A DNA stretch of 11,498 nucleotides from Thermoleophilia bacterium (GTDB lineage: Bacteria; Actinomycetota; Thermoleophilia; Gaiellales; SKUG01): assembly GCA_020438525.1 (NCBI GenBank), contig JAGQUL010000135.1, positions 1 through 11,498 on the forward strand. Reading direction: 5' to 3'. Below the pieces are notes generated by a model. It saw only the letters and a program-made list of their open reading frames with translations. It was not told the origin of the DNA and ran no database searches. Shown one piece after another: positions 1-7,689 of the stretch. Each line of letters opens with the position of its first letter. Position 1 is the first letter of the stretch. Both the position numbers and the translations under genes were made by a program.

Positions 1-1
1 G

Positions 2-502
2 TGGATCGACGAGATCGAGAAGGGGTTCGGCGGATCGGGGCCGAGCGAGAGCGACGGTGGTCTCGGCTACCGGATGCTCGGCACCCTCGCGACCTGGATG
101 CAGGAGCGCCCGCACCCGGTGTTCCTGCTGGCGACCAGCAACGACATCACCAAGCTCCCGCCGGAGCTCACGCGCCAGGGAAGGTTCGACGAGACGTTCT
201 TCGTCGACCTGCCCACCGCACACGCGCGCGAGCACCTGTATCGGCTGCAGCTGGCGCGCAACGGCAGGCGGCACGAGGACTTCGACTGCGCCGCGCTCGC
301 GGCCGCGACCGAGGGATTCTCCGGCGCGGAGATCGAGCAGTCGGTCACCAATGCGCTGTACCGCGCGTTCGGCGCGGGCCGTGAGCTGGTCACGCAGGAC
401 ATCCTCGACGAGTCGGCGGCGACCCGCCCCCTGTCCGTCGTGAACCCGCAGGCGATCGCGGGGATCCGCGCATGGGGCGAGGCGCACGCCCGCCCGGCCT
501 GA
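2..502 (+). CDS. AAA+ family ATPase, Ycf46-like, C-terminal part (5' end outside window)
   Basis: The frame is open from base 2 to a TGA at 500-502, giving 166 residues; the N-terminus with Walker A lies to the left. The visible part starts inside Walker B (W-I-D-E, visible residues 1-4) and continues with the second region of homology of classical AAA proteins. Sensor 1 is at about 42-48 (L-L-A-T-S-N-D), an arginine-finger segment T-R-Q-G-R-F-D-E is at 57-64, and a sensor-2-like G-F-S-G-A-E-I-E is at 105-112. The run of motifs resembles the Ycf46-type AAA ATPases of bacteria and plastids, whose substrate is not established. AAA ATPases act as ring-shaped remodelling motors. Two unfamiliar membrane-like proteins follow on the same strand and may be its partners; that is inferred from position only. 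The AAA assignment is firm and the Ycf46 subfamily is probable. Confidence 0.9.
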   Translation, partial: WIDEIEKGFGGSGPSESDGGLGYRMLGTLATWMQERPHPVFLLATSNDITKLPPELTRQGRFDETFFVDLPTAHAREHLYRLQLARNGRRHEDFDCAALAAATEGFSGAEIEQSVTNALYRAFGAGRELVTQDILDESAATRPLSVVNPQAIAGIRAWGEAHARPA

Positions 503-603
503 CCCCGCACGATCCGCTGCAACATCGGCGATCCGTGTCCCGAAGAGCAGGCAGGACGTCGTCGCGCGGGACCGCGACGATGCTGACGGGGACGGGACGC
601 CTC

Positions 604-1629
604 ATGACGGGAGCAGTAACCAAGAGCGCAGCAGCGGCTGCCGCAGCGACGGTCGAGAAGGTCGCCGCGCAGGCAGCGCCGAAGGCTGCAGAGGCCGCGG
701 CGGAGACCGCCGGCGCAGCGGCGCCCGTGATCGTGCAGGCCACGCGGTCGATGTCGGGCACCGGCTGGCTGGGACTTGGCGCCGGCGCGGCGGGCATGGC
801 GATCTCGCTGCTCGACGCATGGAAGCAGTCGGTCGGCTCGCAGCAGGGATTCGCAGCGGGATCGCTGGTGAATCCCGCGACGATCTCGATCGGCGGCGGC
901 GCGGTGCTGCTCACGCTCGGCGAGAAGGCCGCCACCACCAACGTGTTCATGCGCAACGGGCTGCGAAGCGCGGGCATCGCGCTCGTGCTCGGCGGGCTGG
1001 CCGGTGCGATCGCCGGCGCGGTCAACACGTTCGGCAATCCGCTCAAGCAGAAGACCGAGGCGATCACCTCGACCCAGTCACAGGCTCCGGTCCGGTTCGG
1101 CACCGATCTGCCGCCGGCGCCGGCGAACCTCGCCGGGATCGAGATGGCATCCGCCGACGTGATCGGAAAGGGCAGGACGCTGCACCGGGTACCGATCTAC
1201 GTCGATCCCGCAACCGCTGCCGAGATGCCCGAGGACGCGACGCTCGGCGCGGCGATCGGCGCGGCACGTGCCGCGGCGCAGGGCGACGAGCAGTACCGAT
1301 CGCATGCAGTGGTGCAGACGAAGGATGGCCACTACTGGATCGTGCGCCTGTCGGGCGACCTCGACCAGACCGACGGGCCGAAGTACTCCGACGGCAGCGA
1401 CTTCGATGCCCGCTACGAGCCGCAGATCGGGCGGCGCCAGCAGGCGCTGCAGGCGATCGCAGGCGTCGAGGGCTACTACTCGTTCCCGGAAGGGATGGAG
1501 CCCACCGCGCAGCTGCAGTACACCGGTGAAATCCCGTGGGTGACGCCGGAGCTGAAGGGCGTCAAGGACGCGAAGTCGACCACCACGACCACGCCGAAGA
1601 CCGACGACGCCGCGAAGGCGGGGAGCTGA
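604..1629 (+). CDS. Hypothetical Ala/Gly-rich membrane-associated protein, 341 aa
   Basis: I do not recognise this family. From the ATG at 604 the protein begins with an alanine-rich stretch dotted with Lys, Glu and Gln (residues 8-45), which would form a long helix. Three hydrophobic, glycine-rich segments follow at about 54-70, 93-106 and 122-141, all suitable for membrane insertion. The second half (about 150-320) is polar and looks like a soluble domain with several aromatic residues (Y-W at 244-245, Y-Y at 291-292). The tail has a run of five threonines at 326-330 and ends Lys/Asp/Ala-rich. The start is uncertain: an in-frame ATG at 580 has an equally weak GGGA 8 nt upstream, against GGGA 6 nt before 604. 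The frame is open back to 472, but that stretch looks non-coding. The gene lies 2 nt upstream of another small membrane protein, so they are probably co-transcribed. Confidence 0.75.
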   Translation: MTGAVTKSAAAAAAATVEKVAAQAAPKAAEAAAETAGAAAPVIVQATRSMSGTGWLGLGAGAAGMAISLLDAWKQSVGSQQGFAAGSLVNPATISIGGGAVLLTLGEKAATTNVFMRNGLRSAGIALVLGGLAGAIAGAVNTFGNPLKQKTEAITSTQSQAPVRFGTDLPPAPANLAGIEMASADVIGKGRTLHRVPIYVDPATAAEMPEDATLGAAIGAARAAAQGDEQYRSHAVVQTKDGHYWIVRLSGDLDQTDGPKYSDGSDFDARYEPQIGRRQQALQAIAGVEGYYSFPEGMEPTAQLQYTGEIPWVTPELKGVKDAKSTTTTTPKTDDAAKAGS

Positions 1630-1631
1630 CC

Positions 1632-2054
1632 ATGCCGGCGATCAACATGAGCATCACGATCAATCCGGTCCGTGCGGCCCAGGTGGCGCTCGGTGGCGCG
1701 GCGTTGTTCGGCGGATACAAGGTCGCCTCGTCGATGGTGCGCGCCGCGTATCGCGAGGACCTGCTCGGCGACCCGACCCGCGTGGTCGAGGTCGACGACA
1801 GGACGATGATCTACCAGACCCGCGAGCCGCAGGGCGGAAAGCTGACCAACTACCTGCTCGGCGCCGGCGCTGCAGCGGCGTTCGTCGGCGGGGCCCTGGT
1901 GCTGGGCGCACCGGCCTCGACGACCTCGCAGGTGCGCTCGCTGCTGCACGTTGGCGGTGGCACGGGCCTGTTCGCGCTGGGAGTCGGCGCGATCGCGGGC
2001 GCCACGGCGATGGCGGCACAGTACAACGGCGCCGACTTCACCAACGTCGGCTGA
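1632..2054 (+). CDS. Hypothetical small membrane protein, 140 aa
   Basis: This frame starts at an ATG 2 nt after the preceding stop codon; GGGAG at 1621-1625 inside the end of the upstream gene is a good ribosome-binding site 6 nt away. Hydrophobic segments are visible at about residues 12-34, 74-94 and 107-129, with a polar stretch at 38-70 that contains a short acidic piece (V-V-E-V-D-D, 51-56). The hydrophobic parts are rich in Gly and Ala with GxxxG-like spacing, similar in style to the upstream protein, which favours helix packing or oligomerisation. I recognise no family. Tight spacing suggests both proteins are made together, perhaps as subunits of one membrane assembly served by the AAA ATPase upstream. 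That functional link is inference. Confidence 0.75.
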   Translation: MPAINMSITINPVRAAQVALGGAALFGGYKVASSMVRAAYREDLLGDPTRVVEVDDRTMIYQTREPQGGKLTNYLLGAGAAAAFVGGALVLGAPASTTSQVRSLLHVGGGTGLFALGVGAIAGATAMAAQYNGADFTNVG

Positions 2055-2146
2055 CGCCCGGTCGTCCGGTTACTCCCGCGAGCATCTCGCCTCGCACGAC
2101 GACTGTGCCTGCAGCATCGTTCGGCCACTCGGTCCCATGCGCCACG
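2055..2146. other. Intergenic stretch before tRNA-Arg
   Basis: No coding potential is seen. A 5-bp hairpin at 2078-2090 (GCGAG/CTCGC around CAT) and the small repeat CCGG-TCGT-CCGG soon after the stop codon are the only structures. Neither has a T-tract, so any role in ending transcription of the left-hand cluster is weakly supported. Confidence 0.4.
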
Positions 2147-2152
2147 TATGCT
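2147..2152 (+). promoter_or_regulatory. Putative -10 element of the tRNA-Arg promoter (TATGCT)
   Basis: TATGCT matches the TANNNT pattern of housekeeping -10 elements. It would place the transcription start near 2159, about 20 nt before the mature tRNA. I see no convincing -35 element at 16-18 nt upstream, so this remains a moderate call. Confidence 0.45.
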
Positions 2153-2158
2153 TCGAGT

Positions 2159-2176
2159 CGGCTGCACGGGCAGCCG
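2159..2176 (+). other. 7-bp hairpin in the tRNA-Arg leader
   Basis: CGGCTGC at 2159-2165 pairs perfectly with GCAGCCG at 2170-2176 around the tetraloop ACGG. It ends 3 nt before the mature 5' end of the tRNA and begins at the start site predicted from TATGCT. It may be part of the precursor-tRNA leader, or a T-tract-less terminator for the upstream cluster. Confidence 0.5.
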
Positions 2177-2179
2177 TGA

Positions 2180-2253
2180 CCGCGCGTAGCTCAGCTGGAT
2201 AGAGCAGGTGGTTTCTACCCACCAGGTCGGGGGTTCGAGTCCTCCCGCGCGGA
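2180..2253 (+). tRNA. trnR: tRNA-Arg, anticodon UCU
   Basis: A full cloverleaf of 74 nt can be folded by hand. The acceptor stem (2180-2186 with 2246-2252) has 7 Watson-Crick pairs. The D stem is GCTC/GAGC (2189-2192, 2202-2205) with a 9-nt loop. The anticodon stem (2207-2211 with 2219-2223) is perfect and encloses the loop TTTCTAC, whose bases 34-36 are TCT. The variable loop is 5 nt. The T arm has loop TTCGAGT (2234-2240) and a 5-bp stem with one G-U pair. The discriminator base is A2253, and no CCA tail is encoded. It reads AGA and possibly AGG, which are rare arginine codons in a GC-rich genome. Confidence 0.96.
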
Positions 2254-2262
2254 CTCGCACCG

Positions 2263-2294
2263 GCAATGCGAGGGCCAGACGGTGGCCCCATTGC
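2263..2294 (+). terminator. 12-bp hairpin just downstream of tRNA-Arg, possible terminator
   Basis: GCAATG (2263-2268) pairs with CATTGC (2289-2294), and GGGCCA (2272-2277) with TGGCCC (2283-2288). The result is a long stem with a single 3-nt bulge (CGA) and a 5-nt loop. It starts 9 nt after the tRNA. There is no T-tract, as is common for terminators in high-GC actinobacteria, so a terminator or a tRNA 3' processing signal are both possible. Confidence 0.5.
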
Positions 2295-2347
2295 AACAGG
2301 CACGTCCGTACCCGCGACGTACTGGTGGAGCCCGCCTCGTGTGGAAC

Positions 2348-2418
2348 CGGCCACCCGGTGGCCGTCGGCGGGCTCTCGACGGGACGCACGTTTACCGCCC
2401 CGTCGTGGAGGAACGACG
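2348..2418 (+). other. Two further stem-loops in the leader of the 165-aa membrane protein
   Basis: CGGCCAC/GTGGCCG forms a 7-bp stem with a 3-nt loop at 2348-2364. CGTCGT/ACGACG forms a 6-bp stem at 2401-2418 whose 6-nt loop is GGAGGA, an exact Shine-Dalgarno-like sequence. That motif is about 21 nt before the start codon, so it is too far away to be the usual ribosome-binding site. GAGG at 2423-2426 is better placed. The 180-nt stretch 2254-2433 holds no convincing gene otherwise. Confidence 0.45.
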
Positions 2419-2433
2419 AGGCGAGGTAGTGCG

Positions 2434-2931
2434 ATGCAGGTTCGATCCGTCAGCTGGCCGGCACAGGGCGATGTCGCGACGTTCCGTCGCCGATCGCTGG
2501 TGCTCGGCATGGTCGCCGCGACGATGCTCGTGGTGCCGCTCGTGACCGCGATGCTGGTGAACCCGCTGCTCGTGCGGCCGGCGCTGCCGCTCGTTGCGGG
2601 GACCGCGCTGCTCGCTGCGCTGTGGATCCACGGCGCAGCGCGTGAGTCCGCGCGACGAGCCGAGGTCGAACGATCGTTCGCAGGCCTCTCGGTGCTGCAT
2701 CACGGTGCTGCATACCGCGTCGACCAGCACCCTGTCCTCGGCTCGTACTCGAGCCGTCGCCACGCAGCATCCGCCGCGCTCGATCGCGGTGGCTGGGCGC
2801 TCGTCGTCCGCGCGTGGGATCGCTACTGGCTGCTGGCGGCCACGCCGGCCGAGGAACGCGAGCGTGAGGCGCCTGCGCCGGTCTCGTTCCGATCACGGGC
2901 GGTTGCCGACGTGATCCCCGCGATCGCCTGA
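2434..2931 (+). CDS. Hypothetical two-helix membrane protein, 165 aa
   Basis: The start is the ATG at 2434, with GAGG 7 nt upstream (2423-2426); the frame is open further left, but that part overlaps the structured leader and lacks a better start. Two hydrophobic helices at about residues 21-43 and 47-66 form a hairpin anchor, preceded by F-R-R-R (17-20), so both ends probably lie in the cytoplasm. The rest is a compact soluble part. Its core at about 93-137 alternates a short strand, a helix and a strand ending in V-V-R-A-W-D-R-Y-W-L-L, which recalls small SPOR-like or beta-alpha-beta folds without a firm match. I cannot name a family. It converges on the response regulator gene with only 11 nt between the stop codons. 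Confidence 0.75.
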   Translation: MQVRSVSWPAQGDVATFRRRSLVLGMVAATMLVVPLVTAMLVNPLLVRPALPLVAGTALLAALWIHGAARESARRAEVERSFAGLSVLHHGAAYRVDQHPVLGSYSSRRHAASAALDRGGWALVVRAWDRYWLLAATPAEEREREAPAPVSFRSRAVADVIPAIA

Positions 2932-2939
2932 GCGATCGC
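2920..2939. terminator. Symmetric hairpin between convergent genes, probable bidirectional terminator
   Basis: Two copies of the palindromic octamer GCGATCGC (2920-2927 and 2932-2939) flank CTGA, which holds the TGA stop codon of the 165-aa gene. They form an 8-bp stem with a 4-nt loop. It lies between the convergent stop codons at 2931 and 2943, where a terminator for both strands would be expected. No T-tract follows on either side. Confidence 0.55.
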
Positions 2940-2942
2940 TCG

Positions 2943-3406
<464 letters not shown>

Positions 3407-3410
<4 letters not shown>

Positions 3411-6400
3411 CCTCCGTTCGCGCCCGCGGCCACGGCCGGGAGCTCTACCGTGAACGTACTACCCTCACCGAGCGTCGAGGATACCCAGATCCGTCCGCCC
3501 ATGGCGTCGACGAGGCCCTTCGAGATGTACAGGCCCAGCCCGGAGCCGGCGATTCCGTTCGCTCCGGGCGAGACGTAGAACTTGGTGAACAGCTGCTTCT
3601 GCTCCGCCGGGGAGATCCCGGATCCGCTGTCGCGGATGCCGATCCGCACCCGATCGCCCTCGCTGCCCACGTCGACGCGGATCTCGCCACCCTCGGGCGT
3701 GAAGCGCGCCGCATTGCCCACGAGGTTGGTGAGCACGGTGCCGAGCTTGTCGGGGTCGGCGCGCACCTGCAGGCCGTCCTGGCCGTGCACGCTGATGTGT
3801 CGCCTCGCACCGCGCTCGCGTGCGACGTCGACCGCCTCGCGAAGCACGGGCGCGACCTCCACGTCCGCGACGTGCACCTCGACGCTGCCGGCGTCGATGC
3901 TCGACACCTCGAGCAGGTCGTCGACGATCCCGGTGAGGCGCTCGGTCTCGGTCGAGATGTACTCGAGGAACACCCGGCGGTCCTCTTCGGGGAAGTCGAG
4001 GTCGTCGCGCAGCAGCGTGCTGGCGAATCCGTAGATCGAGGTGAGCGGCGTGCGCAGCACGTACGAGACCGTCGACACGAAGTCGCTCTTCAGGCGATCG
4101 AGCGTGTACGTCGCCGAGACGTCGCGGAACGCGTGGATCCAGCCACCGGGCACGTCGCCCTTGCCCTGCAGGCGAGACGACGTGAACGACAGGAACATCG
4201 GCGCGCCGCCGGGTCGCGCCTCCACCACGGCCTGCCCTTCCTCGACGACCGTCTCGGTCGCGAGGCCCATCACGTCGCGCCACTGCCGCCCGATCGCCTG
4301 CTCCTCGGGAGTACCCGTGAGCTCCGATGCAGCGCGGTTCCAGATCGTGACGCGACCGCCCGCATCCGTCGCGACGATGCCTTCGCCGATCGACTCGAGC
4401 AGGATCCGCAGGCGTTCGCGCTCGCGGCGGATGTTGTCGTAGAGCTCGGCGTTGCGGATCGCGATCGCGGCGCTCGATGCGAAGCTCTCGAGCGATGCGA
4501 CCTCGGCGTCGCTCCACGTGCGATGCCGCCTCGAATAGGCGCTCAGCACGCCGATCAGGTGACCGCGCGGGTGGCGCAGCGGCACGCCGAGGAATCCCTC
4601 GTAGCGCTCGCCGGCGCTCGACTGCGCGGCTCCCTCGCTTGCGTGCTCGTCGACCGTGACGCTGCGTCGCGATCGGGCCACCTCCTCGACGAGGCCGCCG
4701 ATCGGCGATGCCAGCAGCGCAGCGACGAGCGACTCGTCGCGACCCGCGGCGGAGTGCACGCGCAGCTCGGCGATGCTCGTCGCCACCACGGCGTCGGTCG
4801 TGCCGCCCTCGCCCGGTCGGTCGCCCACCATCGTGTCGCGGTCGATCGCGGCGGCGCGCGCGGCGGTCTCGCCGGCGATCGCGAGCGAGCAGGCGTCGAC
4901 CTCCAGCAGCACCGCCGCCTGGTCGACGATCCGGTCAAGCACCGTCTGTGCCTTGAGCGTCTCGGCGATGAGCGCGCTCACGTCGGCCAGGACCTCGCTC
5001 AGCCGTCGGGTGCGCCGCTCGTTCTCGAACAGGCCGGCGCGCTCGAGCGCCGCCGTGGCTGCGGTGGCCAGGTTGTTCGCGACCACGAGCTCCTCGTCGC
5101 CGAACCGGACGGTGCCGCGGAAGCACACCACGACGGTCGCCGAGTGCCTGCCATGCACCTGCACGGGGACGGCGAGCTGGCTTGCGACCTCTGCAGTACC
5201 CATCAGCGCGCGCCAGGTCGGACCGAGGCGCTCGTCGCTCACGATCGAGCGGCTCGTCACCACGCGTCGGAGCTCCATCGCGAGCGTGGCGGTCGATTCC
5301 GCGAACGCGGAGGGTTCGCGCAGGCCGTCCACGACCACTTCCGGTGCGAGCCACGAACCTTCGACGTGCAGGTCCTCGTCGACGCCGTCGCCGCCCACGA
5401 CGATCGCCCAGTCGCCGTCGAGCACCTCGGTCGCCGCCTGCGCGAGCGAGGCGAGGGTGGCGGGGCGGGACAGGCTCGACGACAGCACCTGGCTGATCCG
5501 ATAGAACCCCGCCTGGATGCGCGCCTGGCGGGAGTGGATCGAGTAGGCCTCGGCGTTGTGCAGGGCGAGCGACGCGAGGTCGGCGAACGCCTCGAGCAGC
5601 GACTGGTCGCGCTCGGTGATCATCCGCAGGTTGTCGCGATCGGCGACGCTGATCACGCCGCGCAGGTCACCCTGCCAGCGAACGGGTACGGCCAGCGCGC
5701 GTCGGACGCCCCGGAACACCGGATGGATGTCGGTCCCCAGGTCGCGTTCATAGTCGTTGGTGAGCTGCGACACGCCGCTCTGCACGACACGCCCGGCAAG
5801 GCCCTTCATGCCGACCTGGTCGCCGATCGCACGGCGCTCGGCCTCCCCGAACGCCGCACGCAGGGTCAGCGTCGACTGCTCGCGGTCATAGACGTAGAAG
5901 GCGGCGCTCTCGCTGCGCAGCAGCTTCGACACCTCCGACACGATGTGCTCGAGCACGCGATCGAAGCGCAGGTCGGCCGTGAGCGACTGCGCGGCGCGGG
6001 CCAGCGCGAGCTGCTCGTCGAGGTGCCTGCGGCTTCCCTGGTACAGCCGCACGTGCTCGATCGCCGCCGCGACCTCCACCGCGATCAGCTCGATCAGCCG
6101 GACCTCGGTCGACTCGAACGGGTGGTGCGGGCGGTCCAGCACCAACACGCCGAGCACGTCATTGCGGTGGCGCAGCGGAATCGATACCTCGGTGCCTGCG
6201 GGCGCATCCTGGCTGGCGCGGGCGCTGACCGGCTGGCGGTCCTCGATCGCCAGTCGTGCGCTCGCGCCGAGCGACGCCTCGTCGAACGGCACCACGTCGG
6301 CGTCGGCGGGCCGCAGCTCGCTCTTCCAGGTCGCGGTACGGCCGTCGAGACCGTCCATCCAGCGCATGCCGATCGTGACCATGTCGGCATCGGCCTGCTC

Positions 6401-7051
6401 GCCGATCTCCCGCGCGGCGACGCGCAGCACCTCGTCGGGATCGAGCGACTCGCGCACCGCTCGCGCGACGCTCGCGACGATCAGCTCGCGTTCGCCCACG
6501 TCTCGAAGCTGCTGTGCGAACCGTGCCCGTTCGATCGCCACGGCTGCGTCGTTGGCGAGCTTCTGCACGAAGTCGACCTCGTCGCGCCTGAACGCGCGCA
6601 GCCGACCGCTCGTCGCCACGACCACCACGCCGATCACGCCACCGCTCGTTCGCAGCGGGACGTACACGGCGCTGCCGGTGGCACCCACGACCCTGGCGAC
6701 CTGTGCATTGTGGAGGGTCTCGCTCGACGCATCGAGCACGCGATGCGCGACGCGATCGCGCACCACTCGCGACACCGCCGACTGGTCTTCTGCGAGCTCG
6801 ATCGAGATCGCGGCGACCTCGGCATCCATGCCGCCCATCGCCGCGACACCGTGCGCGCGCTCGGATTCCTCGTCGATCGCAAGCAGCACGCAGCGATCGA
6901 CCTCGAAGAGGTCGTCGATCGTGCGGAAGAGCGCCTGCGCGATCTCCCCCACGCCCGCAGCGCCGACGAGCTGTCGCGAGAACTCGAAGACTGCGTCCTC
7001 GCGTCGCGCAGCGCCGCCGGCTCCGCGCCGGTTGCGCAGGAAGCGTGCCAT
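3407..7051 (-). CDS. Multi-GAF/PAS soluble histidine kinase-like sensor with a non-canonical H-box
   Basis: The protein has 1214 residues and no transmembrane segment, so it is cytosolic. GAF-like modules lie at about 20-175, 185-335, 345-500, 515-670 and 685-870, then a PAS domain at about 882-980, a HisKA-type dimerisation helix at 985-1050 and a HATPase_c domain at about 1095-1207. The ATP site looks complete: N box N1109/N1113, G1 box D1141-S-G-S-G, F box F1155 and G2 box G-S-G-L-G-L at about 1169-1174. The H-box, however, reads S-Y-V-L-R-T-P-L at 996-1003, where His then Glu are normal: Y997 is encoded by TAC (4063-4061) and V998 by GTG. The kinase may therefore be catalytically altered. 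I chose the ATG at 7051; the frame is open to 7777, but that overlaps the divergent gene. Many GAFs suggest small-ligand or redox sensing, ligands unknown. The gene overlaps the receiver gene by 4 nt. Confidence 0.93.
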
Positions 7052-7059
7052 CCACGGGG

Positions 7060-7065
7060 ATCCTA
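7060..7065 (-). promoter_or_regulatory. Putative -10 element of the sensor kinase gene (TAGGAT)
   Basis: On the minus strand TAGGAT ends 8 nt before the ATG at 7051, the spacing expected for a leaderless transcript. The same bases include AGGA, 9 nt before the ATG, so they could instead be read as a ribosome-binding site. I see no clear -35 element. Confidence 0.45.
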
Positions 7066-7132
7066 GCGGCCACGCGCTGGTCACATGCGGCCGCGCCCAC
7101 GTGCACCTGGGCGAGGCGTCGTGCCGCGACGG

Positions 7133-7138
7133 TACGCT
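7133..7138 (+). promoter_or_regulatory. Putative -10 element of the coiled-coil protein/coaX operon (TACGCT)
   Basis: TACGCT fits TANNNT and is followed by exactly 7 nt and then the ATG at 7146. There is no Shine-Dalgarno sequence in between, which points to leaderless transcription of this gene and, by read-through, of coaX. Confidence 0.5.
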
Positions 7139-7145
7139 TGCACGC

Positions 7146-7685
7146 ATGACACGCACCGAGACGCCCGAAACAGAGCCGGCCCGACGCGGATTCAGCTCGC
7201 GCTGGATGCTCGACGACGAGCAGCGCGCCGCGGCCCGGGATCGGGCCGGCGCTGCCGCGCTGCCGGCTGCGACGGTAGACACCGACGGGGACGGAATCGC
7301 CGATGCCCTCGCGGTTCGCGTCGATTCCGCTCCGAAGGAACGCTCGACCCTTCGTGCGTTCGGCCGCTGGCTCGGCCGCTCGATCGTGTCGATCGTGGTG
7401 GTCGCCTCGCTCGTCGGCGGAGCGGTTGCCGTGTCGGAGCTGCTCCACGCTCGCGAGCAGCGCGATGCCGCCCAGGCCGCGCTGTCGAGCGTCGAGTCGG
7501 AGCGCGACGAAGCCCGGGCCCAGGTCGAGACGCTGCAGGCCGACCTGCAGGATGCGCGAACCGCGACGTCGGAGGCCGAGCAGGCGACGAAGGCTGCCGA
7601 GACCGACCGCGACGGCCTCGAGCTCGAGAACCAGGCGCTGCGTCGGATGCTGCTCGACGCCGAGCGCGGCGATACCGGGCGCTGA
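7146..7685 (+). CDS. Single-pass membrane protein with EF-hand-like loop and periplasmic-side coiled coil, 179 aa
   Basis: I know no named family. The polar N-terminal part (1-78) contains D-T-D-G-D-G-I-A-D at 45-53, an exact DxDxDG calcium-binding loop with an acidic residue at position 9, of the sort found in EF-hand and dockerin-like loops. One transmembrane helix spans about 79-98. Positive residues just before it (K64, R66, R70, R74, R78) predict the N-terminus inside the cell. Residues 100-172 are a charged heptad-like helix rich in Glu, Arg, Ala and Gln, clearly a coiled coil, which would lie outside. ATG 7146 is chosen because a -10-like hexamer ends 7 nt before it. The frame is open far upstream, but that part is antisense to the sensor kinase. 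coaX starts 4 nt after its stop, so the two are co-transcribed, although no functional link is obvious. Confidence 0.8.
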   Translation: MTRTETPETEPARRGFSSRWMLDDEQRAAARDRAGAAALPAATVDTDGDGIADALAVRVDSAPKERSTLRAFGRWLGRSIVSIVVVASLVGGAVAVSELLHAREQRDAAQAALSSVESERDEARAQVETLQADLQDARTATSEAEQATKAAETDRDGLELENQALRRMLLDAERGDTGR

Positions 7686-7689
7686 CGCG

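Noticed and set aside
630..730. Short tandem repeat in the Ala-rich start of the 341-residue protein
   Set aside because: The GCAGCG-like pattern is irregular at DNA level and is explained by the alanine-rich helix it encodes.
2180..2253. tRNA-Arg as an integration site for a mobile element
   Set aside because: No integrase gene and no repeated copy of the tRNA 3' end is visible in the window, and the neighbouring genes do not differ in base use. It can only be judged with more flanking sequence.
3411..3415. GGAGG next to the response regulator start as proof of the first ATG
   Set aside because: It abuts the first ATG with no spacing and is only 3 nt before the second, so it does not decide between 3410 and 3407.
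3785..7066. A 1093-codon open frame on the plus strand, antisense to the sensor kinase
   Set aside because: Its first codon position pairs with the wobble position of the kinase gene, a well-known artefact in GC-rich DNA. Its product is an Arg/His/Ala-rich mixture with no domain, whereas the kinase frame shows clear GAF, PAS and ATPase motifs.
5943..7145. Long upstream extension of the 179-residue coiled-coil protein
   Set aside because: The frame is open but antisense to the kinase and gives a Ser/Arg-rich sequence without structure. The ATG at 7146 has a -10-like element 7 nt upstream.
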